Origin: an uncultured Lachnospiraceae bacterium
GTDB taxonomy: Bacteria > Bacillota > Clostridia > Lachnospirales > Lachnospiraceae
Direction: 5' to 3'
DNA length: 29,695 bases
Assembly: GCA_910577785.1 (NCBI GenBank)
Contig: CAJTNT010000043.1
Location: 1-29,695 of the forward strand
In this document: positions 7,329-16,224 of the stretch, one piece after another
How the letters are laid out: each line of letters starts with the position of its first letter
How positions within the stretch are numbered: position 1 is the first letter of the stretch
Position numbers and translations under genes: made by a program
The notes under the pieces: generated by a model
Databases searched by the model: none
Told to the model about the DNA's origin: nothing
What the model saw: only the letters and a program-made list of their open reading frames with translations

Positions 7329-9263
7329 CTATACATCCAGATTCTGCACAAACTTCGCATTGGCCTCTATAAATTCCCTCCGAGGCTCTACCTTGTCCCC
7401 CATCAGCGTCGTAAATGTCAGATCTATTTCAGAAGCTGTCTCATCATTGATGGTAACCCGCTCCAGCACCCGGGTTTCAGGATCCATCGTTGTCTCCCAG
7501 AGCTGCTCTGCATCCATCTCTCCCAGGCCTTTGTAACGCTGGATCTTGTTATTCCCGTCCCTGCCGATTTCTTCTAATATTGCATTTAGCTCAACATCGT
7601 CATAAGCATACCATACCTTCTTATTCTTCTCTATCTTATAAAGAGGGGGTTTAGCCAGATAAACATATCCCTGTTTAATCAGCTCTGGCATAAACCGATA
7701 CATAAACGTAAGCATCAGCGTACTGATATGCGCCCCGTCCACATCCGCATCTGTCATAATGATAATCTTATGGTACCTTAATTTCGTAATATCAAAATCT
7801 TCATGGATACCTGTGCCAAACGCCGTAATCATTGCCTTGATCTCTGCATTTCCATAAATCTTATCCAGCCTTGCCTTCTCCACATTGAGGATTTTGCCCC
7901 TTAACGGCAGGATTGCCTGCGTGGCGCGGCTCCTGGCCGTCTTGGCGGATCCGCCTGCAGAATCCCCCTCGACAATAAAAATCTCACATTTCTCCGGATC
8001 CTTATCGGAGCAGTCTGCAAGCTTTCCTGGAAGCGAAGTGTTCTCAAGCGCCGTCTTCCTCCTGGTCAGATCCCTGGCCTTCCTGGCTGCCTCTCTCGCC
8101 CTTTGGGCCAACAGCGATTTTTCACAGATTGCCTTGGCAACTGCCGGGTTCTGCTCCAGAAAATACGTCAGCTGCTCACTGACCACGCTGTCCACGGCTC
8201 CCCTTGCTTCACTGTTTCCCAGCTTCTGCTTCGTCTGTCCTTCAAATTGAGGTTCCTGGATTTTGATGCTGATAATTGCCGTCATCCCTTCGCGGATATC
8301 CTCCCCGGAAAGCGCCGTTTCATTTTCCTTTAAAATTTTATTGGCCTTCGCATATGCATTAAAGGTCTTCGTCAGCGCATTGCGGAATCCCGCCAGATGC
8401 GTCCCCCCTTCCGGCGTAGTAATATTGTTGACAAAGCTATAAGTAGCGTCATTATAAGAATCATTGTGCTGCATGGCAACTTCTACATAAACCCCGTCCT
8501 TCTCGCCTTCACAGTAAATCACATCCTCATAAAGCGCTTCTTTGCTATGGTTCAAATATGTGACAAATTCCCGTATCCCCCCTTCATAGTAGAATTCCTC
8601 TTTCCGCTCCATACCTTCACGTTCATCCACTAAACAGATACGGATCCCCTTCGTCAGAAATGCCATTTCCCGCAGGCGCTGCTTTAATGTGCCATAATCA
8701 TATACCGTATCCTCAAAAATCTCGTCATCCGGGCAGAATACAACCTGTGTGCCTGTCTTGCCTTCTTCACAGCCTCCGATTATCTCTAATGGATACATAC
8801 TGTTTCCACGCTCATATCGCTGTTTATAGACTTTGCCTTCAAAGAAAATCTCAACCTCCAGCCATTTGGAAAGCGCATTGACAACAGACGCCCCCACGCC
8901 GTGCAGGCCTCCGGAAACCTTATAACCGCCGCCGCCAAACTTTCCTCCTGCATGAAGCACCGTAAACACGACCTCAACCGCTGGGAGTTCCGCCTTATGG
9001 TTAATCCCCACCGGAATCCCACGACCGTTATCCGTCACACGGATGCAATTATCTGGGAGTATACAGACCTCTATCGTATCGCAATACCCTGCCAGCGCCT
9101 CATCCACAGAATTATCTACGATTTCATAGACAAGATGGTGAAGCCCTCTGGAAGATGTGCTTCCAATATACATTCCAGGCCGTTTCCTGACCGCTTCCAA
9201 CCCTTCCAGGATCTGAATCTGGTCTGCCCCATACTCTGCATTTGTATTTGTCATTGTACCCAT
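7329..9263 (-). CDS. gyrB: DNA gyrase subunit B
   Basis: ATPase subunit of gyrase, 644 residues. The GHKL ATPase is shown by EIVDNSVDEALAG (Glu47, Asn51), DNGRGIP at 78-84 and GGLHGVGASVVNALS at 118-132. The Toprim domain is shown by EGDSAGGSAK at 432-441 and the metal-binding DADVDGAH at 505-512. The C-terminal motif YKGLGEMDAEQLWETTMDP is intact. The ATG at 9263 has an excellent GGAGG site six bases upstream, so it is preferred over the ATG three codons later. Sixteen bases separate it from recF upstream and 58 or 76 bases from gyrA downstream, depending on the gyrA start, which fits a single transcript. Confidence 0.97.
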   Translation of the reverse strand: MGTMTNTNAEYGADQIQILEGLEAVRKRPGMYIGSTSSRGLHHLVYEIVDNSVDEALAGYCDTIEVCILPDNCIRVTDNGRGIPVGINHKAELPAVEVVFTVLHAGGKFGGGGYKVSGGLHGVGASVVNALSKWLEVEIFFEGKVYKQRYERGNSMYPLEIIGGCEEGKTGTQVVFCPDDEIFEDTVYDYGTLKQRLREMAFLTKGIRICLVDEREGMERKEEFYYEGGIREFVTYLNHSKEALYEDVIYCEGEKDGVYVEVAMQHNDSYNDATYSFVNNITTPEGGTHLAGFRNALTKTFNAYAKANKILKENETALSGEDIREGMTAIISIKIQEPQFEGQTKQKLGNSEARGAVDSVVSEQLTYFLEQNPAVAKAICEKSLLAQRAREAARKARDLTRRKTALENTSLPGKLADCSDKDPEKCEIFIVEGDSAGGSAKTARSRATQAILPLRGKILNVEKARLDKIYGNAEIKAMITAFGTGIHEDFDITKLRYHKIIIMTDADVDGAHISTLMLTFMYRFMPELIKQGYVYLAKPPLYKIEKNKKVWYAYDDVELNAILEEIGRDGNNKIQRYKGLGEMDAEQLWETTMDPETRVLERVTINDETASEIDLTFTTLMGDKVEPRREFIEANAKFVQNLDV

Positions 9264-9279
9264 GTTATTCCTCCAATTC

Positions 9280-10371
9280 CTAAAAACGGTTCTCAGCTTT
9301 TACTGTTCCATTTACTACCTTGAAAATCTTATTTATTTGAAATCTGCTTTTTACAAAATCATCCAGCCCTGTGCAAGTAATAATCGTCTGTATATCGTGA
9401 ATGCTGTTCAACAGAAAATTTTGGCGCCCGCTGTCCAATTCTGACAGCACATCATCCAATATCAGGACAGGCGTATCCTGTACGGATTCCTTCACCAATT
9501 CTATTTCAGAAAGTTTTAAGGATAGCGCACAGCTCCGCTGCTGCCCCTGAGAACCAAACTTGCGGATGTCAATATTATGGATTAGAAAACACAGGTCATC
9601 TCTGTGGGGTCCCACAGATGTCATGCCAAATTTCAAATCCCTTTCCTGGTTTCTGAATAGCTTCTCTTCCAAAGCATCTTCGGCAACATCTGGCCTATAT
9701 TCTAAGACAAGCTCCTCCTTCCCGCCGGATATTCCCTTGTGTATCCCATGTATCATTTCATTTAACTGAACCAGAAATTTCCTCCTGGATGCAATGATCT
9801 CTTTCCCATAATGCACGAACTGCATATCCCATATAGGCAGCGTGTCCTTTAATTCCGGCTGGAAACGGATATTCTTCAGAAGTTCATTCCTCTGAGCCAG
9901 CGACTTATTGTAATTGCCAAGATGGTACAGGTACGTCTTATCCAGCTGGCACAACTCCATATCCAAAAATCGCCTTCGGCTGGAAGGCCCCCTCTTTATA
10001 AGGTTCAAATCTTCTGGTGAGAAAAATACCACATTCAGCATACCAAACAATTCCGCCGCCCTGCGGATTGGCAGCCGGTCCACGGCAATCCCTTTCCCTT
10101 TCTTCTGCCTTAAATGCATATCTATCTGGTGGTCCAGCCCATTCCTTTCCACAACTGCACGGATATGGGCTTCTTCGTGCCCAAACTGGATCATTTCTGC
10201 ATCCTTGCTCCCCTTATGGGATCTGCTGGTCCCGCTTACATAGATGCTCTCCAGAAGATTAGTCTTCCCCTGGGCATTGTCCCCAAACAGGATATTGGTC
10301 CCCCTGTCAAACTCCACTTCCACGTCCTGGTAATTGCGGAAATGCTGTAAGGCCACAGACTTGAGTATCAT
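9280..10371 (-). CDS. recF: DNA replication and repair protein RecF
   Basis: SMC-like ATPase that helps load RecA at gaps and stalled forks. 363 residues. Walker A is GDNAQGKT at 30-37, the ABC signature region is GSQGQQR at 273-279 and Walker B is VLILDD at 302-307, followed by SELD. Its start codon overlaps the stop of the S4-domain gene by four bases (ATGA), showing translational coupling. It lies in the dnaN-S4-recF-gyrB order standard in Bacillota. Confidence 0.97.
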   Translation of the reverse strand: MILKSVALQHFRNYQDVEVEFDRGTNILFGDNAQGKTNLLESIYVSGTSRSHKGSKDAEMIQFGHEEAHIRAVVERNGLDHQIDMHLRQKKGKGIAVDRLPIRRAAELFGMLNVVFFSPEDLNLIKRGPSSRRRFLDMELCQLDKTYLYHLGNYNKSLAQRNELLKNIRFQPELKDTLPIWDMQFVHYGKEIIASRRKFLVQLNEMIHGIHKGISGGKEELVLEYRPDVAEDALEEKLFRNQERDLKFGMTSVGPHRDDLCFLIHNIDIRKFGSQGQQRSCALSLKLSEIELVKESVQDTPVLILDDVLSELDSGRQNFLLNSIHDIQTIITCTGLDDFVKSRFQINKIFKVVNGTVKAENRF

Positions 10372-10577
10372 TTGACAATGCGGATTGTCTCCCCCTCAAA
10401 GGAAACAACGTCCCCATCCACCAGCTTTTTCCCCCGCCTGGTCTCTACTTCCCCATTCACTGTTACAAGCCCATCCTGTATCACCAATTTTGCCATAACG
10501 CCTGACTCCACGATATTGGCAGCCTTCAGCGCCTGGCCCAGCTTAATATAATCATCCCTTAGCTTAATCTCTTCCAT
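10368..10577 (-). CDS. yaaA: S4-domain RNA-binding protein (YaaA/RlbA type)
   Basis: A 69-residue protein that is almost wholly an S4-like RNA-binding fold. The motif is seen in KLGQALKAANIVESGVMAK and in VTVNGEVETRRGKKL, with the usual basic patch. This small gene is found between dnaN and recF in most Bacillota and is thought to bind ribosomal RNA or assist ribosome assembly; its exact target is not shown here. A GAGG ribosome site lies eight bases ahead of the ATG. It is coupled to recF by a four-base overlap and follows dnaN by 27 bases. Confidence 0.93.
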   Translation of the reverse strand: MEEIKLRDDYIKLGQALKAANIVESGVMAKLVIQDGLVTVNGEVETRRGKKLVDGDVVSFEGETIRIVK

Positions 10578-10604
10578 GATAATATCCTCTATCTTTCTTT
10601 CTGC

Positions 10605-11717
10605 TCAGTTAGAAGCCGCATTAAAATTCACTGGCAGGATCAGATAAATATATGTCTCATCCGAATCCTTAATAAAACAAGGCGCCTTTGGGTTTACCAT
10701 ATAAAGGCAGACTTCCTCGTCATCAATGACACGAAGCGCGTCAATAAAGAACTTGGGATTAAATCCTATTAAAATATCATTGCCTTCCTTGTGTATGTCA
10801 ATTTCCTCATTCATGGAGCCAATAAACGAGTTAATCTTTAATTCCATCGTTTCATCAGTAATATTCATAATAATCGGCTTCTTGTCCCCTTCCTTAATCA
10901 GGAGGGTCGCGCGGTCAATGCAATCCAGCAGTTCCCTGCGGTTTATTGTAAATTTCGTATCATAATCAGAAGAAAGCATCTGGTCAATTTTAAAGTAGTC
11001 TCCTTCAATCAGGCGGGAAACTACAGTCGTATTTCCAAATTCAAAGATGATATGGTTATCCGTAAAGAACATATGGACCAAATCCTCGGTATCTCCCGGC
11101 AATATTTTACTCACTTCCTGGAGCGTCTTACCTGGTACGATTGCTTTTCGGTTTTCATACACCTCTTTCAGCCCGATTTTGCGGATAGAAATACGGTGCC
11201 CGTCCAGCGACACGACCCGCAGCTGGTTTTCTGTAATCTCAAAGTATTCTCCCGTCATAACCTTATTGCTGTCATTATCTGAAATAGAGAAAATCGTCTG
11301 CCGGATTACTTCCTTTAATGTAAATTGTGAAAGGATAATCGGCTGATTTCTTTCTATATAAGGAAGATAGGAGAAGTCTTCTCCGGATTTTCCAATAATG
11401 TTGAATTTGGACTTCTCACAGGTAATGACTGTCTTAAAAGAATCGTCCGTCTCTATTGTAACTTCATTATCTGGAAGCTTTCTTACCATTTCAGAAAAAA
11501 CCTTAGCGTCTAACGCAATAATTCCCCTATTTAGAATTTCACCTTCTATTTTTGTCTCAATTCCCAGTTCGGTGTCATTGGCTGTCAGTTTAATTTCATT
11601 TGTGGATGCATCAATTAAAATACATTCTAAAATGGCCATAGTGGTTCTAGACGGCACTGCCTTGGATACGATATTCACTCCGTAGAGGAGGTTTGATTTG
11701 GAACATACTATTTTCAT
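10605..11717 (-). CDS. dnaN: DNA polymerase III beta subunit (sliding clamp)
   Basis: 370-residue sliding clamp that tethers the replicative polymerase to DNA. The three-repeat clamp fold is consistent with the length. Typical stretches include ILECILIDA near residues 29-37, VVSLDGHRISIRK in the middle and the C-terminal FIKDSDETYIYLILPVN. An AAGGAG ribosome site lies 11 bases upstream of the ATG. It is read in the same direction as dnaA but separated from it by 299 bases containing DnaA boxes, so it may have its own promoter within the origin DNA. Confidence 0.97.
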   Translation of the reverse strand: MKIVCSKSNLLYGVNIVSKAVPSRTTMAILECILIDASTNEIKLTANDTELGIETKIEGEILNRGIIALDAKVFSEMVRKLPDNEVTIETDDSFKTVITCEKSKFNIIGKSGEDFSYLPYIERNQPIILSQFTLKEVIRQTIFSISDNDSNKVMTGEYFEITENQLRVVSLDGHRISIRKIGLKEVYENRKAIVPGKTLQEVSKILPGDTEDLVHMFFTDNHIIFEFGNTTVVSRLIEGDYFKIDQMLSSDYDTKFTINRRELLDCIDRATLLIKEGDKKPIIMNITDETMELKINSFIGSMNEEIDIHKEGNDILIGFNPKFFIDALRVIDDEEVCLYMVNPKAPCFIKDSDETYIYLILPVNFNAASN

Positions 11718-12016
11718 ATAGTGAATAACTCCTTCCTGAGCTTAAAGATAAATATATAATAGAACTTCATAGTCTTAATCTTAGGGGGTGTTTATATGTG
11801 TATAAGCTGCGAAAACCTTGATTTTAAAGGCGCTCCAGGGCTTAAAGTTACTGGATAAGCCTGTGAATTGTGCCTTGAAACCTGTTGGACAGGCTGTGCA
11901 TAAAAATAGTTGTCTAACATTGGCTTTTTCTGTGGATGATATACCCTGTGGATGAAATGCCAGGTTGTCCATGGTTATCCACAGGGGTTTCACAGAACTT
12001 GTCCACATATGTGAAT
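11718..12016. other. Origin DNA between dnaA and dnaN (second part of a split oriC)
   Basis: A cluster of DnaA-box sequences. A perfect TTATCCACA lies at 11975-11983 (+). Single-mismatch boxes lie at 11999-12007 (+, TTGTCCACA), 11931-11939 and 11947-11955 (-, TCATCCACA) and 11797-11805 (-, TTATACACA). The two pairs face each other around 11956-11974. AT-rich DNA at about 11740-11795, next to dnaN, is a candidate unwinding zone. In Bacillus subtilis the unwinding element lies in the equivalent interval, so this may be where strands open; that is inference. Confidence 0.7.
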
Positions 12017-13366
12017 TTAGTTGGGGTTAATTTTTTTCTTAATTGTTTCAAGCAAATGGTGAAAATCCTCGTTCTTCTCATAATCTTCGGTAATTTTTCG
12101 GATGCCATGGATAATCGTGGAATGATCCCTTCCGCCCAGGATAGCGCCAATCATCTCTAGGGAGGAGTTGGTCATGTTCTTGCATAGGTACATGGCAATC
12201 TGGCGGGGACGCGCAATTTCGCTGCTGCGGTTTTTGGAAATCATCTGTGCCGTAGAGATATTGAAATGCTCTGCAACAATCTCTATCACAAGCTGCGGCG
12301 TAATCTCCCGGGGCTTGTCCGGTGAAATAATGTTCTGGAGTTCCCGTACGGCGATATCCATGGTAATCTCTGTGTGCTCCAGGTTTGAAAAGGCCAGCAG
12401 CTTGTTCAGCGCCCCTTCCAATTCCCGGATATTGGACTTAATGTTGGTAGAAATATAGTCTAAAATATCATCGTCCAGACGGAATCCATCTGTTTCCTGT
12501 TTCCTGCGTAAAATTGCCATCCTTGTCTCATAATCTGGGTATCCAATGTCTGCCAAAAGCCCCCATTCAAAGCGGGAGCGTATCCGTTCTTCTAATGTCT
12601 CCATGTCCTTTGGCGGTTTGTCAGAAGATAGTATAATCTGTTTACCAGAAGAATGGAGTACATTAAAGGTATGAAAAAATTCTTCCTGCGTGCTTTCCTT
12701 GCCAATAATAAACTGGACATCGTCAATCATCAGAACGTCGACCGTTCGGTATTTATCCCGCAGCTTGGTCATGGCGGAGGCATTGCCGTTACGGATAGAG
12801 TCAATGACTTCATTTGTAAATTCTTCTGAGGTGACATAAATAACTTTCATCTCCGGCTTTTGCTGCAGGATGAAATGCCCAATGGACTGCATTAAGTGTG
12901 TTTTCCCCAATCCAGGCCCGCCGTAAATATAGAGGGGATTGTAGACTTCCCCAGGGGATTCTGACACGGCAAGGCTTGCGGCATGGGCGAATTTGTTATT
13001 CTTGCCAACTACGAAAGTATCAAACGTGTAGTTGGGATTCAGCGTAGCTTTTTCTGAACTAGAGGCAAATGCAGGGGTTTTGCTCTTATAAGGCTTTAAT
13101 TTTTTGGCCTGTTCCTGTAGAATAAATATAATCTCATAGTCATTTCCGGTAATCTCTGCAATGGCTACCTTAATAGGAAGTGTATATTTCTTGGTGATAT
13201 AGTTCAGCCCCATTTGCTCAGATGGAACCAGGATATAAAGTGTTGAGCCTTCAATATTATATACACTTAAAGGTTTTAGCCAGGTGTCAAAGGAGACATC
13301 AGTGAGTTCATGCTCTTCCTTTACAGTCCTGAGGATTTCTTCCCATTTTTCTAGAATAAGTTCCAT
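12017..13366 (-). CDS. dnaA: Chromosomal replication initiator DnaA
   Basis: AAA+ initiator that binds DnaA boxes and opens the origin. 449 residues. Domain I covers about 1-80, with a short linker to about 110. Walker A is GGPGLGKTH at 149-157 and Walker B VLMIDD at 211-216. The arginine-finger region is EERIRSRFEWGL at 259-270. The domain IV DNA-binding signature runs from IARPRQIAMYL (384) through GGRDHSTIIHG (411-421). The ATG has a TTGGAGAA site eight bases ahead. DnaA boxes flank it on both sides, including its own promoter region, as expected for autoregulation. Confidence 0.98.
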   Translation of the reverse strand: MELILEKWEEILRTVKEEHELTDVSFDTWLKPLSVYNIEGSTLYILVPSEQMGLNYITKKYTLPIKVAIAEITGNDYEIIFILQEQAKKLKPYKSKTPAFASSSEKATLNPNYTFDTFVVGKNNKFAHAASLAVSESPGEVYNPLYIYGGPGLGKTHLMQSIGHFILQQKPEMKVIYVTSEEFTNEVIDSIRNGNASAMTKLRDKYRTVDVLMIDDVQFIIGKESTQEEFFHTFNVLHSSGKQIILSSDKPPKDMETLEERIRSRFEWGLLADIGYPDYETRMAILRRKQETDGFRLDDDILDYISTNIKSNIRELEGALNKLLAFSNLEHTEITMDIAVRELQNIISPDKPREITPQLVIEIVAEHFNISTAQMISKNRSSEIARPRQIAMYLCKNMTNSSLEMIGAILGGRDHSTIIHGIRKITEDYEKNEDFHHLLETIKKKINPN

Positions 13367-13436
13367 GTTTCGTTCTCCAAGCTTCCTGTGTTTCGTATAT
13401 TCAGTCGTTACATAAGTTCATAATCTTCCATATTCT

Positions 13437-13465
13437 ATAATAAAACAATTTTGGGGAATAATCAA
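13437..13465 (-). promoter_or_regulatory. dnaA promoter
   Basis: Read on the minus strand: -35 TTGATT (13460-13465), 17-base spacer, -10 TATTAT (13437-13442). It lies about 70 bases upstream of the dnaA start. Nearby DnaA boxes would allow autoregulation. Confidence 0.55.
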
Positions 13466-13865
13466 TCAAAATTTTTTGCTGTGGGAAAAATATCTATGTG
13501 TATAATGTGAATAAAGGAAGGAAATGTTTATACACATCATTGTGGTTAACTCTTTGTCAACAGCTTATACACAAAGGCAAAGCAGTTTATCCAAGATATT
13601 AAGATTTGGGTATTCCACATATCAACAAGTGGGAAAATCCATAGTTTTTCAGAATTATCGGCAGATATGGATGTGGATATACACAAGTTTTCAAAAAGTT
13701 ATCCACAGGTTACCCACAAATTCTTGATAACTTTTTGCACATGTGGATAATGTGGAAAAAATGTTGGTAACTTGGAGTTATCCACAAAAGAGAAGAAAAA
13801 AGATTACGATTCACAGTTCAGGAATATAAATTTTAAAAACTAATGAAAAAATATGGCAAAATAGC

Positions 13866-13893
13866 TTGACTTAGAACTATTTTTTGATATAAT
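13866..13893 (+). promoter_or_regulatory. Promoter for rpmH and downstream genes
   Basis: -35 TTGACT (13866-13871), 16-base spacer, -10 TATAAT (13888-13893) with an upstream TG giving an extended -10 (TGATATAAT). It lies about 40 bases before the rpmH start and just beyond the last DnaA box. Confidence 0.8.
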
Positions 13894-13933
13894 GAAACAT
13901 GATGTTTTAAAACACAGAGGAGGTGGATAACTT

Positions 13934-14068
13934 ATGAAGATGACATATCAGCCGAAAAAGAGGCATCGGGCAAAAGTGCATGGATTCCGTAAGAGAATGA
14001 GCACAAAGGGCGGCAGGAAAGTGTTGGCTGCCAGGAGGTTAAAAGGAAGAAAGAGGTTAACTGCTTAG
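13934..14068 (+). CDS. rpmH: 50S ribosomal protein L34
   Basis: A 44-residue, strongly basic ribosomal protein. It begins MKMTYQPKKRHRAKVHGFRK and ends KGRKRLTA, with the usual RMSTKGGRKVLAARR segment between. Length and sequence match bacterial L34 almost throughout. A strong AGGAGGTGG ribosome site precedes the ATG. It is the first gene rightward of the origin, with rnpA 164 bases downstream beyond a hairpin and a tandem repeat, the standard rpmH-rnpA pairing. Confidence 0.98.
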   Translation: MKMTYQPKKRHRAKVHGFRKRMSTKGGRKVLAARRLKGRKRLTA

Positions 14069-14095
14069 ACCACAGGATTTGTGGTCTTTCTTCTT
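14067..14095 (+). terminator. Terminator or attenuator after rpmH
   Basis: AGACCACA and TGTGGTCT pair around GGATT, followed by TTCTTCTT. The stem begins inside the rpmH stop codon. It would reduce read-through so that L34 is made in excess over RnpA. Confidence 0.65.
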
Positions 14096-14105
14096 AAAAG
14101 AAAGA

Positions 14106-14198
14106 TTAAATTTGATTGCAAAATTTGGATTTCATAGCAGAATTAGATTTCATAGCAAAATTTAGATTTCATAACAGAAATTAGATTTCATAGCAGGA
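14106..14198. repeat. Imperfect 18-19 bp tandem repeat, five copies
   Basis: The unit is close to TTAGATTTCATAGCAGAAA. Copies lie at 14106-14124 (most divergent), 14125-14142, 14143-14161, 14162-14180 and 14181-14198. The third copy has TAACAG for TAGCAG. It fills the space between the rpmH terminator and the rnpA ribosome site and has no open frame of note. Confidence 0.85.
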
Positions 14199-14232
14199 TC
14201 AGAGATAACAGGATTAGATATAGAAGGATTAG

Positions 14233-14577
14233 ATGAAATTTTCAGAGTCATTAAAAAAGAACAGTTATTTCCAGAATATATATAAGAATGGAACCTCTCT
14301 TGCCAACCGTTATTTCGTTATGTATGTTCTGGAAAATAACCTGGAGAAGAACAGGCTTGGAATATCTGTAAGCAAAAAAGTAGGAAATAGTGTTATAAGA
14401 CATCATATTACAAGGTTGGTGAGAGAATCATACCGGCTGCAGGAAGAGAAATTTTGCTGTGGATGGGATATTGTGGTGATTGCCCGGGTAGCGGCAAAGC
14501 AGGTATCCTATCTTGAAACAGAGAGGTCGTTGCTGCAATTAGGAAAAGCCCATCATATTTTGAAGAATCATAGTTAG
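14233..14577 (+). CDS. rnpA: Ribonuclease P protein component
   Basis: Basic 114-residue protein that binds RNase P RNA and helps recognise the 5' leader of pre-tRNA. The start MKFSESLKKNSYFQNIYKNG and the segment LGISVSKKVGNSVIRHH are typical. The canonical RNR motif reads R56-H57-H58 here (GNSVIRHHITRLVRES), a variation on the RHR form I associate with Lachnospiraceae. The ATG follows AGAAGGATTAG, a short-spaced ribosome site. The next gene, yidD, starts 16 bases after the stop. Confidence 0.95.
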   Translation: MKFSESLKKNSYFQNIYKNGTSLANRYFVMYVLENNLEKNRLGISVSKKVGNSVIRHHITRLVRESYRLQEEKFCCGWDIVVIARVAAKQVSYLETERSLLQLGKAHHILKNHS

Positions 14578-14593
14578 AAAAGAAGATGCGATT

Positions 14594-14803
14594 TTGAAAA
14601 AGATAATAATAGCTTCTATTAAGTTTTATAGAAAATATCTGTCACCGATGAAGACCACAAGATGCCCTTATTATCCAACCTGTTCTGCCTACGGCTTAGA
14701 GGCGGTTCAAAAATATGGAGCATTTAAGGGGTCTCTTTTGGCTGGATGGAGAATTTTAAGGTGTAACCCATTCTCAAAGGGAGGGTATGACCCGGTTCCG
14801 TGA
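14594..14803 (+). CDS. yidD: Membrane protein insertion efficiency factor YidD
   Basis: A 69-residue cationic protein associated with the inner membrane that assists YidC-dependent insertion. It carries the family core FYRKYLSP, CPYYPTCSAYGLEAVQKYG and the C-terminal RCNPFSKGGYDPVP, including the conserved Cys residues. The start codon is TTG at 14594; the nearby ATG at 14586 is out of frame. The ribosome site is weak (AGAAG), so coupling to rnpA, 16 bases upstream, is likely. It is followed by yidC. Confidence 0.93.
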   Translation: MKKIIIASIKFYRKYLSPMKTTRCPYYPTCSAYGLEAVQKYGAFKGSLLAGWRILRCNPFSKGGYDPVP

Positions 14804-14880
14804 GTCCATCCTCAGAAAATTATACATGCATGGCCATATCCTATTTAAAATTGCAATCGAAATGTAGGAGGATTTAGACA

Positions 14881-16149
14881 TTGACAGACATTATATTGAC
14901 CCAATATTCGGGGAAGATTGTAGGGCCGGTTGCAAGGCTTATCGGCTATATTATGAATAGCCTATACATGTTTTTGAATGATGTATTTTCTGTCCAGAAC
15001 ATTGCCCTTTGCATTATCCTGTTTACAGTAATCATTTATTTTCTGTTGCTGCCGCTTACGTATAAGCAGCAGAAATTTTCCAGGCTGCAGCAGGAGATGC
15101 AGCCGGAAGTGAATGCCATCAGAGAAAAGTACAAGAACAAAAAGGATCCGGAATCCGTACAGAAAATGAATGAGGAGACACAGTTAGTATATCAGAAATA
15201 TGGTGTCTCTACCACTGGAAGCTGTGTGCAGCTTTTGATAAATTTTCCAATTATGCTGGCCATGTGGCAGGTGATCCGTAATATTCCGGCTTATGTAGGC
15301 AGTGTAAAGGATATTTTTACCCCATTGGTAGACAAGATTATGGGGACTGACGGGTATCAAGATATTATGGCTTCTTTCCTGAAAGAAGCCAACTTAAATA
15401 CGATAAAGCTGAATTATGAGAACAGCACGACAACGGCCAACTCAATTATTGATGTGCTTTATGCACTATCAAGCAATGGGTGGGATACTTTAAAAGAAAG
15501 TTTCAGCGGCCTGGGGGATGTGATTCGTTCAACTGAGGCGTCTATCTCCCATTTAAATAACCTTTTTGGGCTGAATATTGCCAACTCTCCGATGAATTTG
15601 ATTGCCACCGGCTGGGGGAACAAGGATTTCCTGCTGATTTTTGTGGCGTTTTTGATACCTCTTTTGTCTTATGGCTCCCAGGTGCTGAATATTAAATTGA
15701 TGACCAGCACAAATGCCAAGAATTCCAATGGCGAACAGAATGCATTGGAAAAGCAGATGAAGACAATGAATACCATGATGCCCCTGCTGTCTTTATTTAT
15801 GGTATTTTCCCTTCCTGTAGGACTTGGTATTTACTGGATTACAGGTTCTGTTGTCCGTTCTATCCAGCAGGTAGTGCTGAACCGGCATATGAAGGATCTG
15901 GATTTAGAAGCCATCATTGAGAAAAATAAGGAAAAGGCTGAGAAAAAGAAAGAGAAACAGGGAATCTATGCTAACCAGATTGCAAACGCAGCTAGGCTGA
16001 GCACAAGGAATATTGAGCCTGTCAGCACATCGGAAAAGGAAACGCAGATTAAGAAATGGAATGAATGCGCTCAAAATGCAAGGAAGGGCAGCCTTTTGGA
16101 AAAGGCGAATTTGGTACGGGATTTTAATGAACGGAATAATAGGCAATAA
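14881..16149 (+). CDS. yidC: Membrane protein insertase YidC/Oxa1 family
   Basis: 422-residue insertase that places proteins in the cytoplasmic membrane, alone or with SecYEG. Hydrophobic segments lie near residues 13-35, 40-60, about 110-140, about 255-275 and 300-340. The charged loop after the second segment (FSRLQQEMQPEVNAIREKY) is typical. The tail is highly charged (NKEKAEKKKEKQG), as in YidC proteins that contact ribosomes. The start is TTG with a strong AGGAGG nine bases ahead, so the rare start is well supported. It is longer than the roughly 260-residue B. subtilis homologues because of an extra loop at about 140-250. jag follows by 75 bases. Confidence 0.95.
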   Translation: MTDIILTQYSGKIVGPVARLIGYIMNSLYMFLNDVFSVQNIALCIILFTVIIYFLLLPLTYKQQKFSRLQQEMQPEVNAIREKYKNKKDPESVQKMNEETQLVYQKYGVSTTGSCVQLLINFPIMLAMWQVIRNIPAYVGSVKDIFTPLVDKIMGTDGYQDIMASFLKEANLNTIKLNYENSTTTANSIIDVLYALSSNGWDTLKESFSGLGDVIRSTEASISHLNNLFGLNIANSPMNLIATGWGNKDFLLIFVAFLIPLLSYGSQVLNIKLMTSTNAKNSNGEQNALEKQMKTMNTMMPLLSLFMVFSLPVGLGIYWITGSVVRSIQQVVLNRHMKDLDLEAIIEKNKEKAEKKKEKQGIYANQIANAARLSTRNIEPVSTSEKETQIKKWNECAQNARKGSLLEKANLVRDFNERNNRQ

Positions 16150-16224
16150 TGTTGTGATATAACTTATCTTTTAATAGGTTTCTTGAAGGGATTCCTAGTT
16201 TAGATGACTACAGGGGGATTTTAG

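Larger units (their letters stand above)
13367..13933. other. Chromosomal replication origin (oriC) between dnaA and rpmH
   Basis: A gene-free, AT-rich 567-base interval with divergent genes on either side. Perfect DnaA boxes TTATCCACA lie at 13699-13707 (+), 13742-13750 (-) and 13778-13786 (+). Near matches lie at 13497-13505 (-), 13528-13536 (+), 13541-13549 (-), 13565-13573 (+), 13672-13680 (-), 13710-13718 (+) and 13751-13759 (-). The strand of all core replication genes switches here, so forks diverge from this point. A minor open frame at 13524-13727 runs through the boxes and is not a gene. Confidence 0.9.

Noticed and set aside
6392..7536. Long plus-strand frames across gyrA and gyrB
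   Set aside because: They are antisense shadows of gyrA and gyrB, whose motifs are complete on the minus strand.
13524..13727. 67-codon frame within the origin
   Set aside because: It runs through the DnaA boxes and encodes no recognisable protein.
14106..14198. CRISPR array
   Set aside because: Units are 18-19 bp directly adjoining one another, with no unique spacers and no cas genes.
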